Source: Dehalococcoidia bacterium
GTDB lineage: Bacteria; Chloroflexota; Dehalococcoidia; UBA2979
Assembly: GCA_030745285.1 (NCBI GenBank)
Contig: JASLOV010000279.1
Coordinates: 1-22,026, forward strand
DNA: 22,026 nt
Direction of reading: 5' to 3'
The notes below the pieces were generated by a model. The model was not told the DNA's origin, ran no database searches, and was given only the letters and a program-made list of their open reading frames with translations. Within the stretch, counting starts at the first letter, position 1, and each line of letters starts with the position of its first letter. Made by a program: the position numbers and the translations under genes. Shown here in pieces: positions 1 to 7,529 of the stretch.

Positions 1-104
1 ACCTTCGTCATCGCCGCCGTGAGCGTGGTCTTGCCGTGGTCGACGTGACCAATCGTTCCCACGTTCGCGTGCGGCTTCGTCCGCTCAAACTTCTCCCGTG
101 CCAT
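1..104 (-). CDS. tuf: Elongation factor Tu, N-terminal fragment (cut by window edge)
   Basis: Elongation factor Tu is the GTPase that brings aminoacyl-tRNA to the ribosomal A site. Only the first 34 residues are in the window. They read MAREKFERTKPHANVGTIG and continue into HVDHGKTTLTAAMTK, which contains the P-loop (G1 motif, GHVDHGKT) typical of EF-Tu. The ATG is at 104-102, with a GAGGAG ribosome binding site (plus-strand 111-116) 6 nt upstream, so the start is secure. It lies 24 bp after fusA and is the last visible gene of the rpsL-rpsG-fusA-tuf (str) operon. The rest of the gene is outside the window. Confidence 0.96.
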   Translation of the reverse strand, partial: MAREKFERTKPHANVGTIGHVDHGKTTLTAAMTK

Positions 105-128
105 CGCTCGCTCCTCTAGTCCTTCTCG

Positions 129-2222
129 CTATACGGCGGCAGGCTGGCCGGTGGCGCGGCGGGTGATCTCTTCCGCCACGGATGCCGGCACCTGACTGTA
201 GTGGTCAAATTCCATCGAGTGTGTCGCGCGGCCCTGGCTCAGCGACCGCAGGTCCGTGGCGTAGCCGAAGGTCTCCGCCAGCGGGATCGAGGCCTGGATC
301 ACCTGCGCGTTGGCACGAACCTCCGTGCCGAGCACCGTGCCCCGGCGGCTGTTGATGTTCGCCAGCACGTCGCCGAAGTAGTCCTCCGGCACGACGACCT
401 CAAGCTTCATTACCGGCTCCAGCAGCACCGAGCCGGCCCGTGCCAGCGCGGCGCGCATGCCGATCGAACCGGCGGTCTGGAACGCGATTTCGGACGAGTC
501 CACGGCGTGCGAGGAACCGTCGACGACCGCGACTTTGACATCGACGACGGGGTAGCCCGCGATCACGCCGTTCGCGGTCGCCTGCTCGACGCCCCGCCGC
601 ACCGCCGAGATGTATTCGCGCGGGATGGAGCCACCGACCGTGCGGTCCTCGAAGAGGAAGCCCTGGCCGGCCTCACGCGGCTCGATCTCCAGTTCGCAGA
701 CACCGTACTGGCCGCGACCACCGGTCTGTCGCACCAGCCGCCCCTCGGCGCTGGCAGTACGCGTGACCGCCTCGCGGTACGCGACCTGGGGACGGCCGAT
801 GTTCGCCTCCACGCGGAACTCGCGACGCATACGGTCGACGAGCACCTCGAGGTGAAGCTCGCCCATGCCGGAGATCACCGTCTGCCCGGTCTCCTCGTCG
901 AAGCTGACGCGGAACGTCGGGTCTTCCTCGGAGAGCCGACGCAGCGCCTCGCCCATGCGGTCCTGGTCGTCGCGCGTGCGGGGCTCGATTGCGATCGAGA
1001 TGACGGGGTCCGGGAACGAGATCGTCTCGAGCACGACCGGCTCTTCGCGCGAGCTGAGGGTGTCACCGGTGAACGTGTCCTTCAGGCCGATCGCCGCGGC
1101 AATATCGCCGGCGTAGACCTCGTCGACGTCCTCACGCGAGTTCGAGTGCATCTTCATGATGCGGCCGAAGCGCTCGCGGTTATGGCGCGATGTGTTCAAT
1201 ACCTCGTCTCCGCTCTTCACGACGCCGGAGTAGACGCGGAAGAAGACGAGACGCCCGACGAACGGGTCAGAGACCACCTTGAAGGAGAGCGCCGTCAGTG
1301 GCTCATCGTCCGAGGCCGGGCGCTGAACGGCGACCTCGGTGTCTTCCACCTTGAACGCGGCAACCGGGGGAACGTCGACGGGGGCTGGAAGGTAGGTGAT
1401 GACGCCGTCGAGCAGGGGCTGAACGCCCTTGTCCCGCAGCGCCGCGCCCGCGAAGACCGGCGTGATCGCGTTCGCGATCGTCGCCCGCCGGATGCCCTTC
1501 TGCAGCTCAGCCACGTCAATCTCGTGGCCCTCGAGAAACGAGACCATCAGCTGGTCATCGTTCTCCGCCACCCGCTCGACCAGCCGCTCCCGCTCCGCCC
1601 TGGCGGCGTCGAGCAGCTCCGAGGGGATCTCGGTCGTAACCACCTCGGTGCCGCGCTGTCCCTCGAACAGGATGGCGCGCATCTCGATCAGGTCGATCAC
1701 ACCGCGGAACTCGTCCTCAGCCCCGATCGGCAGTTGCACCGGAACGGGTACGGCGCCTAGGCGGTCCTCGATCATCTGCACGGCCTTCGCAAAATCGGCG
1801 CCGGTGCGGTCCATCTTGTTGATCAGGCAGATGCGCGGCACGTCATAGCGGTCCGCCTGCCGCCAGACTGTCTCCGACTGCGGCTCGACCCCGGCGACGC
1901 CGTCGAAGACGACCACCCCGCCGTCCAGCACGCGCAGCGAGCGCTCCACCTCGACCGTGAAGTCGACGTGGCCGGGGGTGTCGATGATGTTGATCAGGTG
2001 ACCGGCCCACTCACAGGTGGTGGCGGCGGACGTGATCGTGATGCCCCGCTCCCGCTCCTGCTCCATCCAGTCCATCACGGCCGTGCCCTCATGGGTCTCG
2101 CCGATCTTGTGGGTGCGGCCGGTGTAGAAGAGGACGCGTTCGGTCACGGTCGTCTTGCCCGCATCGATGTGGGCAATGATTCCGATATTTCGGACGTTCT
2201 CCAGGGGAGTCTCACGCGCCAT
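129..2222 (-). CDS. fusA: Elongation factor G
   Basis: EF-G is the cytoplasmic GTPase that drives translocation of tRNA and mRNA after peptide bond formation, and it splits ribosomes together with RRF. The 697-residue protein has the usual length for canonical EF-G. The G domain shows AHIDAGKTT (P-loop, near residue 17), RGITITSA (switch region), DTPGHVDF and NKMD. The later domains carry the conserved GMGELHLEV stretch and a complete domain IV/V. The ATG start gives the expected MARETPLENVRNIGI N-terminus; the best Shine-Dalgarno-like sequence (AAGGA) is about 14 nt away, so initiation may rely on coupling or on a weak site. The gene lies between rpsG (110 bp upstream, with a strong hairpin in the gap) and tuf (24 bp downstream). 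Nothing suggests the mitochondrial-type or EF-G2 paralogue. Confidence 0.98.
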   Translation of the reverse strand: MARETPLENVRNIGIIAHIDAGKTTVTERVLFYTGRTHKIGETHEGTAVMDWMEQERERGITITSAATTCEWAGHLINIIDTPGHVDFTVEVERSLRVLDGGVVVFDGVAGVEPQSETVWRQADRYDVPRICLINKMDRTGADFAKAVQMIEDRLGAVPVPVQLPIGAEDEFRGVIDLIEMRAILFEGQRGTEVVTTEIPSELLDAARAERERLVERVAENDDQLMVSFLEGHEIDVAELQKGIRRATIANAITPVFAGAALRDKGVQPLLDGVITYLPAPVDVPPVAAFKVEDTEVAVQRPASDDEPLTALSFKVVSDPFVGRLVFFRVYSGVVKSGDEVLNTSRHNRERFGRIMKMHSNSREDVDEVYAGDIAAAIGLKDTFTGDTLSSREEPVVLETISFPDPVISIAIEPRTRDDQDRMGEALRRLSEEDPTFRVSFDEETGQTVISGMGELHLEVLVDRMRREFRVEANIGRPQVAYREAVTRTASAEGRLVRQTGGRGQYGVCELEIEPREAGQGFLFEDRTVGGSIPREYISAVRRGVEQATANGVIAGYPVVDVKVAVVDGSSHAVDSSEIAFQTAGSIGMRAALARAGSVLLEPVMKLEVVVPEDYFGDVLANINSRRGTVLGTEVRANAQVIQASIPLAETFGYATDLRSLSQGRATHSMEFDHYSQVPASVAEEITRRATGQPAAV

Positions 2223-2288
2223 GGTCTCGTTCAGCGTCCTTCGTTGTCCTGCGGTCTCTCGATGCTTCCGGTTGCCCCGGGGACTGAG

Positions 2289-2312
2289 CCGCCCCCGTCA
2301 TGGCGGGGGCGG
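2289..2312 (-). promoter_or_regulatory. GC-rich hairpin between rpsG and fusA
   Basis: A perfect 9-bp inverted repeat (CCGCCCCCG and its complement) encloses a 6-nt loop in the 110-bp gap after the rpsG stop. No T-run follows on the minus strand, so it is not a classical intrinsic terminator. It could be an RNase processing or attenuation element, or a ribosomal-protein target inside the str transcript. The repeat is seen directly; the role is inferred. Confidence 0.5.
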
Positions 2313-2332
2313 AGGTCAGGCCATGGCGGTCG

Positions 2333-2800
2333 CTACCAGCGGTAGTGCACAAAGGCGCGGTTCGCCTCTGCCATGCGGTGTACTTCTTCCTTGCGCCGAA
2401 CCGCGGCGCCGCCCTCGTTGGCAGCGTCGAGGATCTCGGCGGACAGCTTCTCCGACATCGAGCGACCGCCGCGGCTGCGCGCCGCGTCGATCAGCCATCG
2501 CAGAGCCAGCGCCTGACGGCGCTCGCTGCGGATGTCGATCGGAACCTGGTAGGTCGCGCCGCCAACGCGGCGCGGCTTGACCTCGATGATCGGCGTGACG
2601 TTGCGAATGGCCTGCTCGAACATGTCGATGCCGCGACGGCCCGACTGCTCCTCCACACGGTCCATCGCGGAGTAGACGATGCGCTCCGACAGGCTCTTCT
2701 TGCCGTCCTTCATCACCTTGTTGATGAGCGAACTCAGCAGCAGCGACTGGAACTTAGGATCGGGCGGGACCTCGCGGCGTACGGCTCGTGATCGTCTCAT
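2333..2800 (-). CDS. rpsG: 30S ribosomal protein S7
   Basis: S7 is the primary assembly protein of the 30S head. It binds the 3' major domain of 16S rRNA and lies near the E site. The protein has 155 residues, the normal length, with the family signatures REVPPDPKF, LINKVMKDGKKS, PRRVGGATYQVP and the C-terminal ANRAFVHYRW. It starts 6 bp after the rpsL stop, so the two are probably translationally coupled; no good Shine-Dalgarno sequence is visible before the ATG at 2800. S7 autoregulates the str operon in E. coli by binding the S12-S7 intercistronic region. Here that gap is only 6 bp, so any S7-type control would have to use another site, for example the hairpin after rpsG or the long leader before rpsL. 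Confidence 0.98.
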   Translation of the reverse strand: MRRSRAVRREVPPDPKFQSLLLSSLINKVMKDGKKSLSERIVYSAMDRVEEQSGRRGIDMFEQAIRNVTPIIEVKPRRVGGATYQVPIDIRSERRQALALRWLIDAARSRGGRSMSEKLSAEILDAANEGGAAVRRKEEVHRMAEANRAFVHYRW

Positions 2801-2806
2801 CGGTCG

Positions 2807-3220
2807 CTATACCCGTCTCGTGCCGTACTTGGAACGGCTACGCTTGCGCTCTTCGACGCCGGTGGCGTCGAGCGCGCCGCGGACGACGTGGTACCGGACG
2901 CCCGGCAGGTCCTTCACACGCCCGCCGCGAATCAGCACGACGGAGTGCTCCTGCAGGGTGTGCCCCTCGCCCGGGATGTAGGCGGTGACCTCGATGCCGT
3001 TGGTCAGCCGGACGCGCGCGACCTTGCGCAGCGCGGAATTGGGCTTACGAGGGGTGACCGTGCGCACCTGCGTGCACACGCCTCGCTTCTGCGGGGCGCC
3101 TTTGGCGCTGCGGAACATGCGGTTCTTGAGCGTGTTGAAGCGGTAGCGCAGGGCGGGCGCCTTCGTCTTCTTGTTGATCGGCTTGCGACCCTTGCGGACA
3201 AGCTGATTGATAGTCGGCAC
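2807..3220 (-). CDS. rpsL: 30S ribosomal protein S12
   Basis: S12 lies at the decoding centre and controls accuracy of tRNA selection. The 137-residue protein is longer than the E. coli form (124) because of a basic segment between about residues 13 and 40 (NKKTKAPALRYRF onward), as is usual in many Gram-positive and Chloroflexota lineages. The key loops are TPRKPNSALRK, whose Lys59 matches the E. coli Lys42/43 streptomycin site, and GRVKDLPGVRYH, with Lys103 and Asp104. Both are wild type, so no streptomycin-resistance substitution is visible. The Asp is the residue beta-methylthiolated by RimO in other bacteria. The start is GTG at 3220, fixed by the conserved PTINQLVRKGR N-terminus; the Shine-Dalgarno sequence is weak. 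It is the first gene of the str operon. Confidence 0.98.
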   Translation of the reverse strand: MPTINQLVRKGRKPINKKTKAPALRYRFNTLKNRMFRSAKGAPQKRGVCTQVRTVTPRKPNSALRKVARVRLTNGIEVTAYIPGEGHTLQEHSVVLIRGGRVKDLPGVRYHVVRGALDATGVEERKRSRSKYGTRRV

Positions 3221-3609
3221 GGTCTGGATGAACCCTCGCTCGACACTCTCTCATCGCGCTGAATTCAGACACGAGAAACGGCCGAGCGGCTAGCGATGAG
3301 CCAGTTCGCGGCGCCGCGGGAACCCTCGGGGAGGGAAGCCTGCGAATTGTGCCGCCGGTACTCACCGCGTCCGGCCTGCCGGGCCGTGTACGTCGATCGC
3401 CCTGAAGGCGAGCGCCGTCTGAACGCGCGAACCTAAACGTTACGGAACCTGATCCCTTGTGTCAACGAGTCTGAGCAGAATCAGCCGAGGGCGTCTCGAC
3501 GCGAACCCCGTCGCCGTGGCTGCAAACCCCTCGAACGACGGTCGTGATAGCTCGTTCCGAATCTGCATCGCCGGACCGACCGAGCTGTGGGCGGACAGAC
3601 GCCCGCAGG
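3221..3609. other. Intergenic region: str leader and promoter, 3' flank of the deacetylase gene
   Basis: This 389-bp gap has no convincing gene. Its right part (3466-3609) follows the deacetylase stop and holds a small inverted repeat (GGGCG/CGCCC, 3589-3604) without a T-run. A strong promoter sits at 3437-3465. The left part is a leader of about 210 nt before rpsL. It is GC-rich and includes a 12-bp palindrome at 3307-3318 (CGCGGCGCCGCG), a CGGCC/GGCCG hairpin near 3371-3385 and a TCGCC/GGCGA hairpin at 3397-3411. Short open frames here look like GC-driven noise. Confidence 0.7.
3437..3465 (-). promoter_or_regulatory. Sigma70-type promoter of the str operon
   Basis: On the minus strand a perfect -35 hexamer TTGACA (3465-3460) is separated by exactly 17 bp from TAACGT (3442-3437), which keeps the T1, A2 and T6 positions of the -10 consensus. 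It is the only strong promoter match in the gap before rpsL and sits in locally AT-richer DNA. The predicted transcription start is near 3430, giving an untranslated leader of about 210 nt. It should drive rpsL-rpsG-fusA-tuf. Confidence 0.75.
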
Positions 3610-4395
3610 CTACCGCCGGAAGATCTGGCGGCGGAAGTCTTCGCGGAAGACCGGGCCCGCCTCGTCACCGCCGTCGCTGTCCTCTCGGCGCTGGCGGGCA
3701 CGGTTACGCCACATCTCCAACAGGCCTTCCTCCGTGCGCCCACCCATCTGAGACGTGTGGGCGAGCAGACCTCGCACCTTCGTCTGCAGCACGGACTCGA
3801 TGTCGACGTGGTAGTCCGGGGCGGCGGAGCCGGCGAAGAGGATGGCGGCCGGCCGGTGAGGGGAGAGCCTCTCCCCGCCGATCTGGTCCGGCTCGTACAG
3901 CAGATCGTCCGACGCCGGGTAGATCGCGTCGTAGGTGCTGATGCCGATGCGGCGATGGTCGCGGTGATTGGTGACGGGCTGGAGGCCGTCGAAGGTGAGC
4001 ACCAGCTCCGGGCGGCGCAGCCGGATCTGCCGCACCACCAGCCCGCGCAGTTCGTCGTCGTCGACCAGCTCACCGTCGCCGAAACCGAAGAAGACGGGGG
4101 CGTTCGCGCCCAGGATCTCCGATGCCCGGCGCTGCTCCTCTTCGCGCACGCCCGCCAGCTGTTGCGGGGTGACGGCCGGGTCCTTCGTGCCCTTGTTGCC
4201 GCTGGTGGCGACGACGATGTCGACCTCCCAGCCCTTCGAGCAAAGCAGGGCGACGGTGCCGCCGACCACGAACTCGCAATCGTCCGGGTGGGCCATCACC
4301 ACCATCGCGCGGCTCGGGCCGAGCTGCGCGATCAGGTCGCGGTCCGGATCGATCGGCCGGGCAACCTGCTGGCTTGAGGTGCGCTGGCTCGTCAC
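3610..4395 (-). CDS. PIG-L/LmbE family zinc deacetylase
   Basis: This belongs to the PIG-L/LmbE superfamily, whose members (MshB, BshB, PIG-L) remove an acetyl group from N-acetylglucosamine-containing substrates with a bound zinc. The 261-residue protein has AHPDDCEFVVGG (His36, Asp38 and Asp39, the zinc and base motif) and NHRDHRRIG (His144 and His147, the third zinc ligand region). No signal peptide is visible, so it should be cytosolic. The start is GTG at 4395; it overlaps the TGA of the glycosyltransferase gene by 4 bp (GTGA, 4392-4395), a sign of translational coupling. Longer readings to 4635 run into the glycosyltransferase gene and are not real. The context suggests it acts on the sugar product of its neighbour, as MshB acts after MshA. 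The exact substrate cannot be read from the sequence; amide hydrolysis by an MCA-like enzyme is an alternative. Confidence 0.88.
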   Translation of the reverse strand: MTSQRTSSQQVARPIDPDRDLIAQLGPSRAMVVMAHPDDCEFVVGGTVALLCSKGWEVDIVVATSGNKGTKDPAVTPQQLAGVREEEQRRASEILGANAPVFFGFGDGELVDDDELRGLVVRQIRLRRPELVLTFDGLQPVTNHRDHRRIGISTYDAIYPASDDLLYEPDQIGGERLSPHRPAAILFAGSAAPDYHVDIESVLQTKVRGLLAHTSQMGGRTEEGLLEMWRNRARQRREDSDGGDEAGPVFREDFRRQIFRR

Positions 4396-5699
4396 CCGGT
4401 TCCCTCGGTGGTCACGACGGAGCGGTCGCCGGGCCGGCTCTCGCCGGAGTCTTCGTCGCTGTCCCCGGCCCGTTGTGAGAGGACCTCCTCGTAGAGATCG
4501 AGCAGCGAGGCCGCCACCATCGCCCAGTCGTAGCGCGCCACCGACTTCACGGCCGACGAGCCAAGCGCGGCGCGCAGCGCATCGTTGCTCAGCAGCAGGT
4601 CGAGCTTCTCCGCAAACGGCTCCGGGCAGCGCCATGAGATCAGGTAGCCGGTGCGGCCGTCCGCGATCGTGGAGGTGAGCCCGCCGACGCGGGAAGCGAC
4701 CACCGGCAGCCCCGACGCCATCGCCTCCAGGGCGACCAGGCCGAAGGACTCGTAGAAGGAAGGCACGACGGCCACGTCCGCGGCGTTGTAGTAGGTCGCG
4801 ACACGGTCGTGGGGAGTCGCGCCTGGGAACAGCAGCCGCGAGGAGACGCCGACTTCCTCCGCGATCGCGGTCAGCCGAGCGAACTCCGTGGCCGCTCGCT
4901 CATCGCCGCCGAGAATGATGAGCGTCACGCCCTCGCCCTCCGTCATGTCGGCCAGCGCGCGTACCAGAATGTCGAAGCCCTTCAGCGGCTCGATGCGGCC
5001 GACAGCCAGCAGCACCCGCCCGTCCTCCGGCAGACCGAGTTCGCGGCGGGCCTCCGCCCGGTCGCGGGGCTGGAACTGCTGGAGGTCGACGCCGGGTGGG
5101 ATCACCGCCACGCGCTCCCGATCGACGCGGAAGAGCTGGCGCAGGAGCTGCCGTTCGTGCTCCGTCGCCACCACGATGCGGTCGACGGAGTGCACCAGCT
5201 CACGCTCCGCCTCCAATCGCATCGCCGGTTCGTGCTCGGACGCGCGAGCGCGCAGCTTCACCTCGCCGAGCGTGTGGAACATCGCCAGGTGCGGCACATC
5301 CCAGTTCGCCGCCAACCGCTTGCCGGCGGCCACCGAGAGCCAGTAGTGGGAGTGCACGAGGTCATATGCCCCGCCCTCGGCCCGTAGGAATGCCTCGACG
5401 CCCTCGACGAAGCGATCGAGGCCGAGGAAGAGATCGGCGACATCGAGCTGATCGGGCGGGCCGGCAGACACGCGCACCAGGCGGGCGCCCGGGGCCAGCT
5501 CGACGATCTCCGCCGCGTTCGGGTCGTCGCGCCGGGTGAAGACATCGACTAGCGCGCCCGCGGCAGCCAGCCGTTCCGCGATGCGGCGGACGTAGATGTT
5601 CATGCCGCCGGCCTTGCTCCCCCCCAGCGCCGCCAGAGGCGACGTGTGGAAGGAAAGCATCGCGACGCGGGTGGGGGGAGGCGTGCTCACAGTTGCCAC
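4392..5699 (-). CDS. MshA-like GT-B glycosyltransferase (GT4 family)
   Basis: This is a retaining GT-B glycosyltransferase of about 435 residues. The N-terminal half shows the order of motifs seen in D-inositol-3-phosphate glycosyltransferase MshA and sucrose-phosphate-synthase relatives: MLSFHTSPL, AGGMNIYV, VHSHYWLS, HTLGEVK. The C-terminal half has VGRIEPLKGFDIL and the EX7E donor-site motif in FYESFGLVALEAMASG. By eye, the acceptor-phosphate lysine of actinobacterial MshA (Lys78 in Corynebacterium glutamicum) aligns with Val here, so the acceptor may differ. The start is GTG at 5699, chosen because GGAGG (5705-5709) stands 5 nt upstream; GTG at 5720 has no such site. It follows folE by 36 bp and overlaps the deacetylase gene by 4 bp. 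The GT4 call is firm; the MshA function is inferred. Confidence 0.88.
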   Translation of the reverse strand: MATVSTPPPTRVAMLSFHTSPLAALGGSKAGGMNIYVRRIAERLAAAGALVDVFTRRDDPNAAEIVELAPGARLVRVSAGPPDQLDVADLFLGLDRFVEGVEAFLRAEGGAYDLVHSHYWLSVAAGKRLAANWDVPHLAMFHTLGEVKLRARASEHEPAMRLEAERELVHSVDRIVVATEHERQLLRQLFRVDRERVAVIPPGVDLQQFQPRDRAEARRELGLPEDGRVLLAVGRIEPLKGFDILVRALADMTEGEGVTLIILGGDERAATEFARLTAIAEEVGVSSRLLFPGATPHDRVATYYNAADVAVVPSFYESFGLVALEAMASGLPVVASRVGGLTSTIADGRTGYLISWRCPEPFAEKLDLLLSNDALRAALGSSAVKSVARYDWAMVAASLLDLYEEVLSQRAGDSDEDSGESRPGDRSVVTTEGTG

Positions 5700-5704
5700 C
5701 GAAC

Positions 5705-5709
5705 CCTCC
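5705..5709 (-). promoter_or_regulatory. Ribosome binding site that fixes the glycosyltransferase start
   Basis: GGAGG on the minus strand lies 5 nt before GTG 5699. It falls inside the reading frame of the longer GTG 5720 candidate, which itself has no upstream Shine-Dalgarno sequence, so the shorter protein is preferred. Confidence 0.65.
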
Positions 5710-5735
5710 GCCGGGTGCACTCGTGCACCGTTCGC

Positions 5736-6320
5736 TCAGCCCTGGGCGCGGATCAGTCCCAGGAATTCCTGCCGCGTGTTGACGTCGTCGCGGAACAGCC
5801 CGCGCATCACCGACGTCACCATGACAGAACCGGGCTTTTTGATACCACGAGCCGTCATGCAGGTGTGCTCCGCTTCGATCACCACGCCGACGCCGCGGGC
5901 CTGCAGCACGTCGCCGACGCACTCCGCCAGCTGCGTCGTCAGCCGCTCCTGCACCTGCGGCCGCCGTGCGAAGATCTCCAGCGCGCGGGCGATCTTCGAG
6001 AGGCCGACGATGCGGCCGTCAGGCAGGTAGCCGACGGCAGCCTTGCCGTGGAACGGCAGGAAGTGATGCTCACACATCGAGTAGAACGGGATGTCCCGCA
6101 GGATCACCATCTCGTCGTGACTCTCTTCGAAGCCGACTGAGAGCGCCTCGACCGGGTCCTGGCCCAGCCCCTCGAACAGCTCCTCGTACATCGCGGCGAT
6201 ACGGCGCGGCGTATCCGCCAGGCCCTCGCGGTCGGGGTTCTCTCCGATCGAGCGCAGCAGATGCTGCATGCAGTCTTCGACCGAGGCGAAGTCGTATGTC
6301 TGAGAAGGGGCTGAGGTCAC
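5736..6320 (-). CDS. folE: GTP cyclohydrolase I
   Basis: FolE converts GTP to 7,8-dihydroneopterin triphosphate, the first step of folate (and queuosine-type deazapurine) synthesis, as a cytosolic zinc-dependent toroidal homodecamer. The 194-residue protein has the catalytic zinc ligands Cys83 and His86 in SMCEHHFLPFHG and Cys154 in EAEHTCMTARG, plus the conserved KKPGSVMVTS and NTRQEFL segments, so it is the type I (not FolE2) enzyme and looks complete. The start is GTG at 6320, with GGAG (6327-6330) 6 nt upstream. The longer frame to 6446 would add an unconserved extension that runs through a hairpin and a possible promoter. thrC lies 144 bp upstream and the glycosyltransferase gene follows closely, so folE may head a folE-glycosyltransferase-deacetylase transcript. 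Confidence 0.95.
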   Translation of the reverse strand: MTSAPSQTYDFASVEDCMQHLLRSIGENPDREGLADTPRRIAAMYEELFEGLGQDPVEALSVGFEESHDEMVILRDIPFYSMCEHHFLPFHGKAAVGYLPDGRIVGLSKIARALEIFARRPQVQERLTTQLAECVGDVLQARGVGVVIEAEHTCMTARGIKKPGSVMVTSVMRGLFRDDVNTRQEFLGLIRAQG

Positions 6321-6340
6321 CTGGGACTCCGAGCGTGGGT

Positions 6341-6360
6341 CGTGCCGGCAGACCGGCACG
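6341..6360 (-). promoter_or_regulatory. Perfect inverted repeat just upstream of the folE ribosome binding site
   Basis: An 8-bp perfect inverted repeat (CGTGCCGG, 4-nt loop, CCGGCACG) ends 20 nt before the folE start and 10 nt before its GGAG site. It lies downstream of the possible -10 element at 6397-6402, so it would be in the 5' leader. No T-run follows. It could be an operator or an RNA hairpin that affects folE translation; the role is inferred. Confidence 0.45.
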
Positions 6361-6396
6361 TCTGAAGAGGTACGTCCTGTGGGCACGTCCGCGAAG

Positions 6397-6405
6397 ATCG
6401 TAGCA
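6397..6405 (-). promoter_or_regulatory. Possible extended -10 promoter for folE
   Basis: TGC-TACGAT on the minus strand (hexamer 6402-6397) has the extended -10 TGn and four of six -10 consensus bases. The -35 region is poor. The predicted start near 6390 would give a leader of about 70 nt that contains the inverted repeat at 6341-6360. Confidence 0.35.
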
Positions 6406-6464
6406 CGCGACCGCGGCCCGTCCGTGAGCGGTACTACCGACCCCACGCGATGCCGTTTCGGGCG

Positions 6465-7529
6465 TTACGTCCAGCCGAGGGCGCGGTCGATGGCGTCAAC
6501 ATCGGCGGCCGTCTCCTGCACTGCACTCTCCACCGCCATCGCCATCGCCGTGTCCGGATCCTTGAGCCCGGTGCCGGTGATCACGCAGACCGCAGTCTCG
6601 CCCGAGAGGTCGACGCCAGCGCGCGAACGGGCGACGAGTCCCGCGACCGAGGCCGCTGACGCGGGCTCGCAGAACACGCCTTCGTCCCTCGCCAGCCGCC
6701 GGTAGGCGTCGAGGATCTCGTCGTCGGTGACGGCCGCGATCAGCCCATCCGAGTCGTCCCGGGCCTCGATCGCGCCCTGCCACGAAGCGGGGTTGCCGAT
6801 GCGGATCGCGGTGGCGATGGTCTCCGGTTCGGCCACCGGTGCGCCCGAGACGAGCGGCGCGGCGCCTGCCGCTTGGAATCCCCACATCCGTGGCCGCCGC
6901 CCGGCGCGTTCGAGCCGGTAGTACTCCCCGAAGCCGCGCCAGTAGGCGGTAATGTTGCCCGCATTGCCGACGGGGATGCAGAGCAACGAGGGCGCGTCGC
7001 CGAGTTCGTCCACGATCTCGAAGGCGGCCGTCTTCTGCCCCTCGATGCGGTGCGGATTGACCGAGTTCACCAGCGCCAGGTCATGGCGCTCCGAAAGCTC
7101 GCGGGCGAGATCGAGCGCATCGTCGAAGGAGCCGTCGATCTGGACGATCTCCGCCCCGTGCGCCGTCGCCTGCGCAAGCTTGCCGAGCGCAATGTTGCCG
7201 GCCGGCACGATCACGTACGCCCGCAGCCCATAGAGCGCCGCGTACGCGGCGGCCGAGGCCGAGGTGTTACCGGTGGAGGCGCAGAGCACCGCCGTCGCGC
7301 CCTCTTCGACGGCCTTGGCGACCGCCATCACCATTCCGCGGTCCTTGAAGGAGCCGGTCGGATTCGTCGACTCCAGCTTGAAGTAGAGCGCCTCCAGCCC
7401 CAGTGCACCCTCCAGCACGCGTGAGCGCACAAGCGGCGTGCCGCCCTCGCCCAGCGTGCGCAGCGGCGTCTCGGCCGTGACCGGCAGCGCGTCGGCATAG
7501 CGCTCCAGGATGAAGCGCGTAACGGTCAT
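6465..7529 (-). CDS. thrC: Threonine synthase
   Basis: Threonine synthase converts O-phosphohomoserine to threonine with pyridoxal phosphate in the cytosol, the last step of the pathway. The 354-residue protein is a fold-type II PLP enzyme of the shorter class. The cofactor lysine is Lys62 in NPTGSFKDRG; the substrate loop is CASTGNTSASAAAYA and the PLP phosphate-binding loop is PVGNAGNITAYW. The C-terminal part has EPASAASVAG. The ATG at 7529 overlaps the TGA of the upstream coiled-coil gene (ATGA), so translation is probably coupled. Homoserine dehydrogenase lies one gene further upstream. No homoserine kinase (thrB) is present between them, so phosphohomoserine must come from a gene elsewhere. 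Confidence 0.95.
   Translation of the reverse strand: MTVTRFILERYADALPVTAETPLRTLGEGGTPLVRSRVLEGALGLEALYFKLESTNPTGSFKDRGMVMAVAKAVEEGATAVLCASTGNTSASAAAYAALYGLRAYVIVPAGNIALGKLAQATAHGAEIVQIDGSFDDALDLARELSERHDLALVNSVNPHRIEGQKTAAFEIVDELGDAPSLLCIPVGNAGNITAYWRGFGEYYRLERAGRRPRMWGFQAAGAAPLVSGAPVAEPETIATAIRIGNPASWQGAIEARDDSDGLIAAVTDDEILDAYRRLARDEGVFCEPASAASVAGLVARSRAGVDLSGETAVCVITGTGLKDPDTAMAMAVESAVQETAADVDAIDRALGWT

Noticed and set aside
201..1760. A 519-residue open frame on the plus strand opposite fusA
   Set aside because: It is an antisense shadow of EF-G in GC-rich DNA, with no family motif, Arg/Asp/His-rich composition and no ribosome binding site.
3045..3365. A minus-strand frame running from the leader into rpsL
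   Set aside because: It overlaps the S12 gene in another frame and has no recognisable content; it would only exist because of the GC-rich leader.
4396..4635. N-terminal extension of the deacetylase up to 4635
   Set aside because: It would lie entirely in another frame of the glycosyltransferase gene and has no PIG-L homology; GTG 4395 with stop-start overlap is the natural start.
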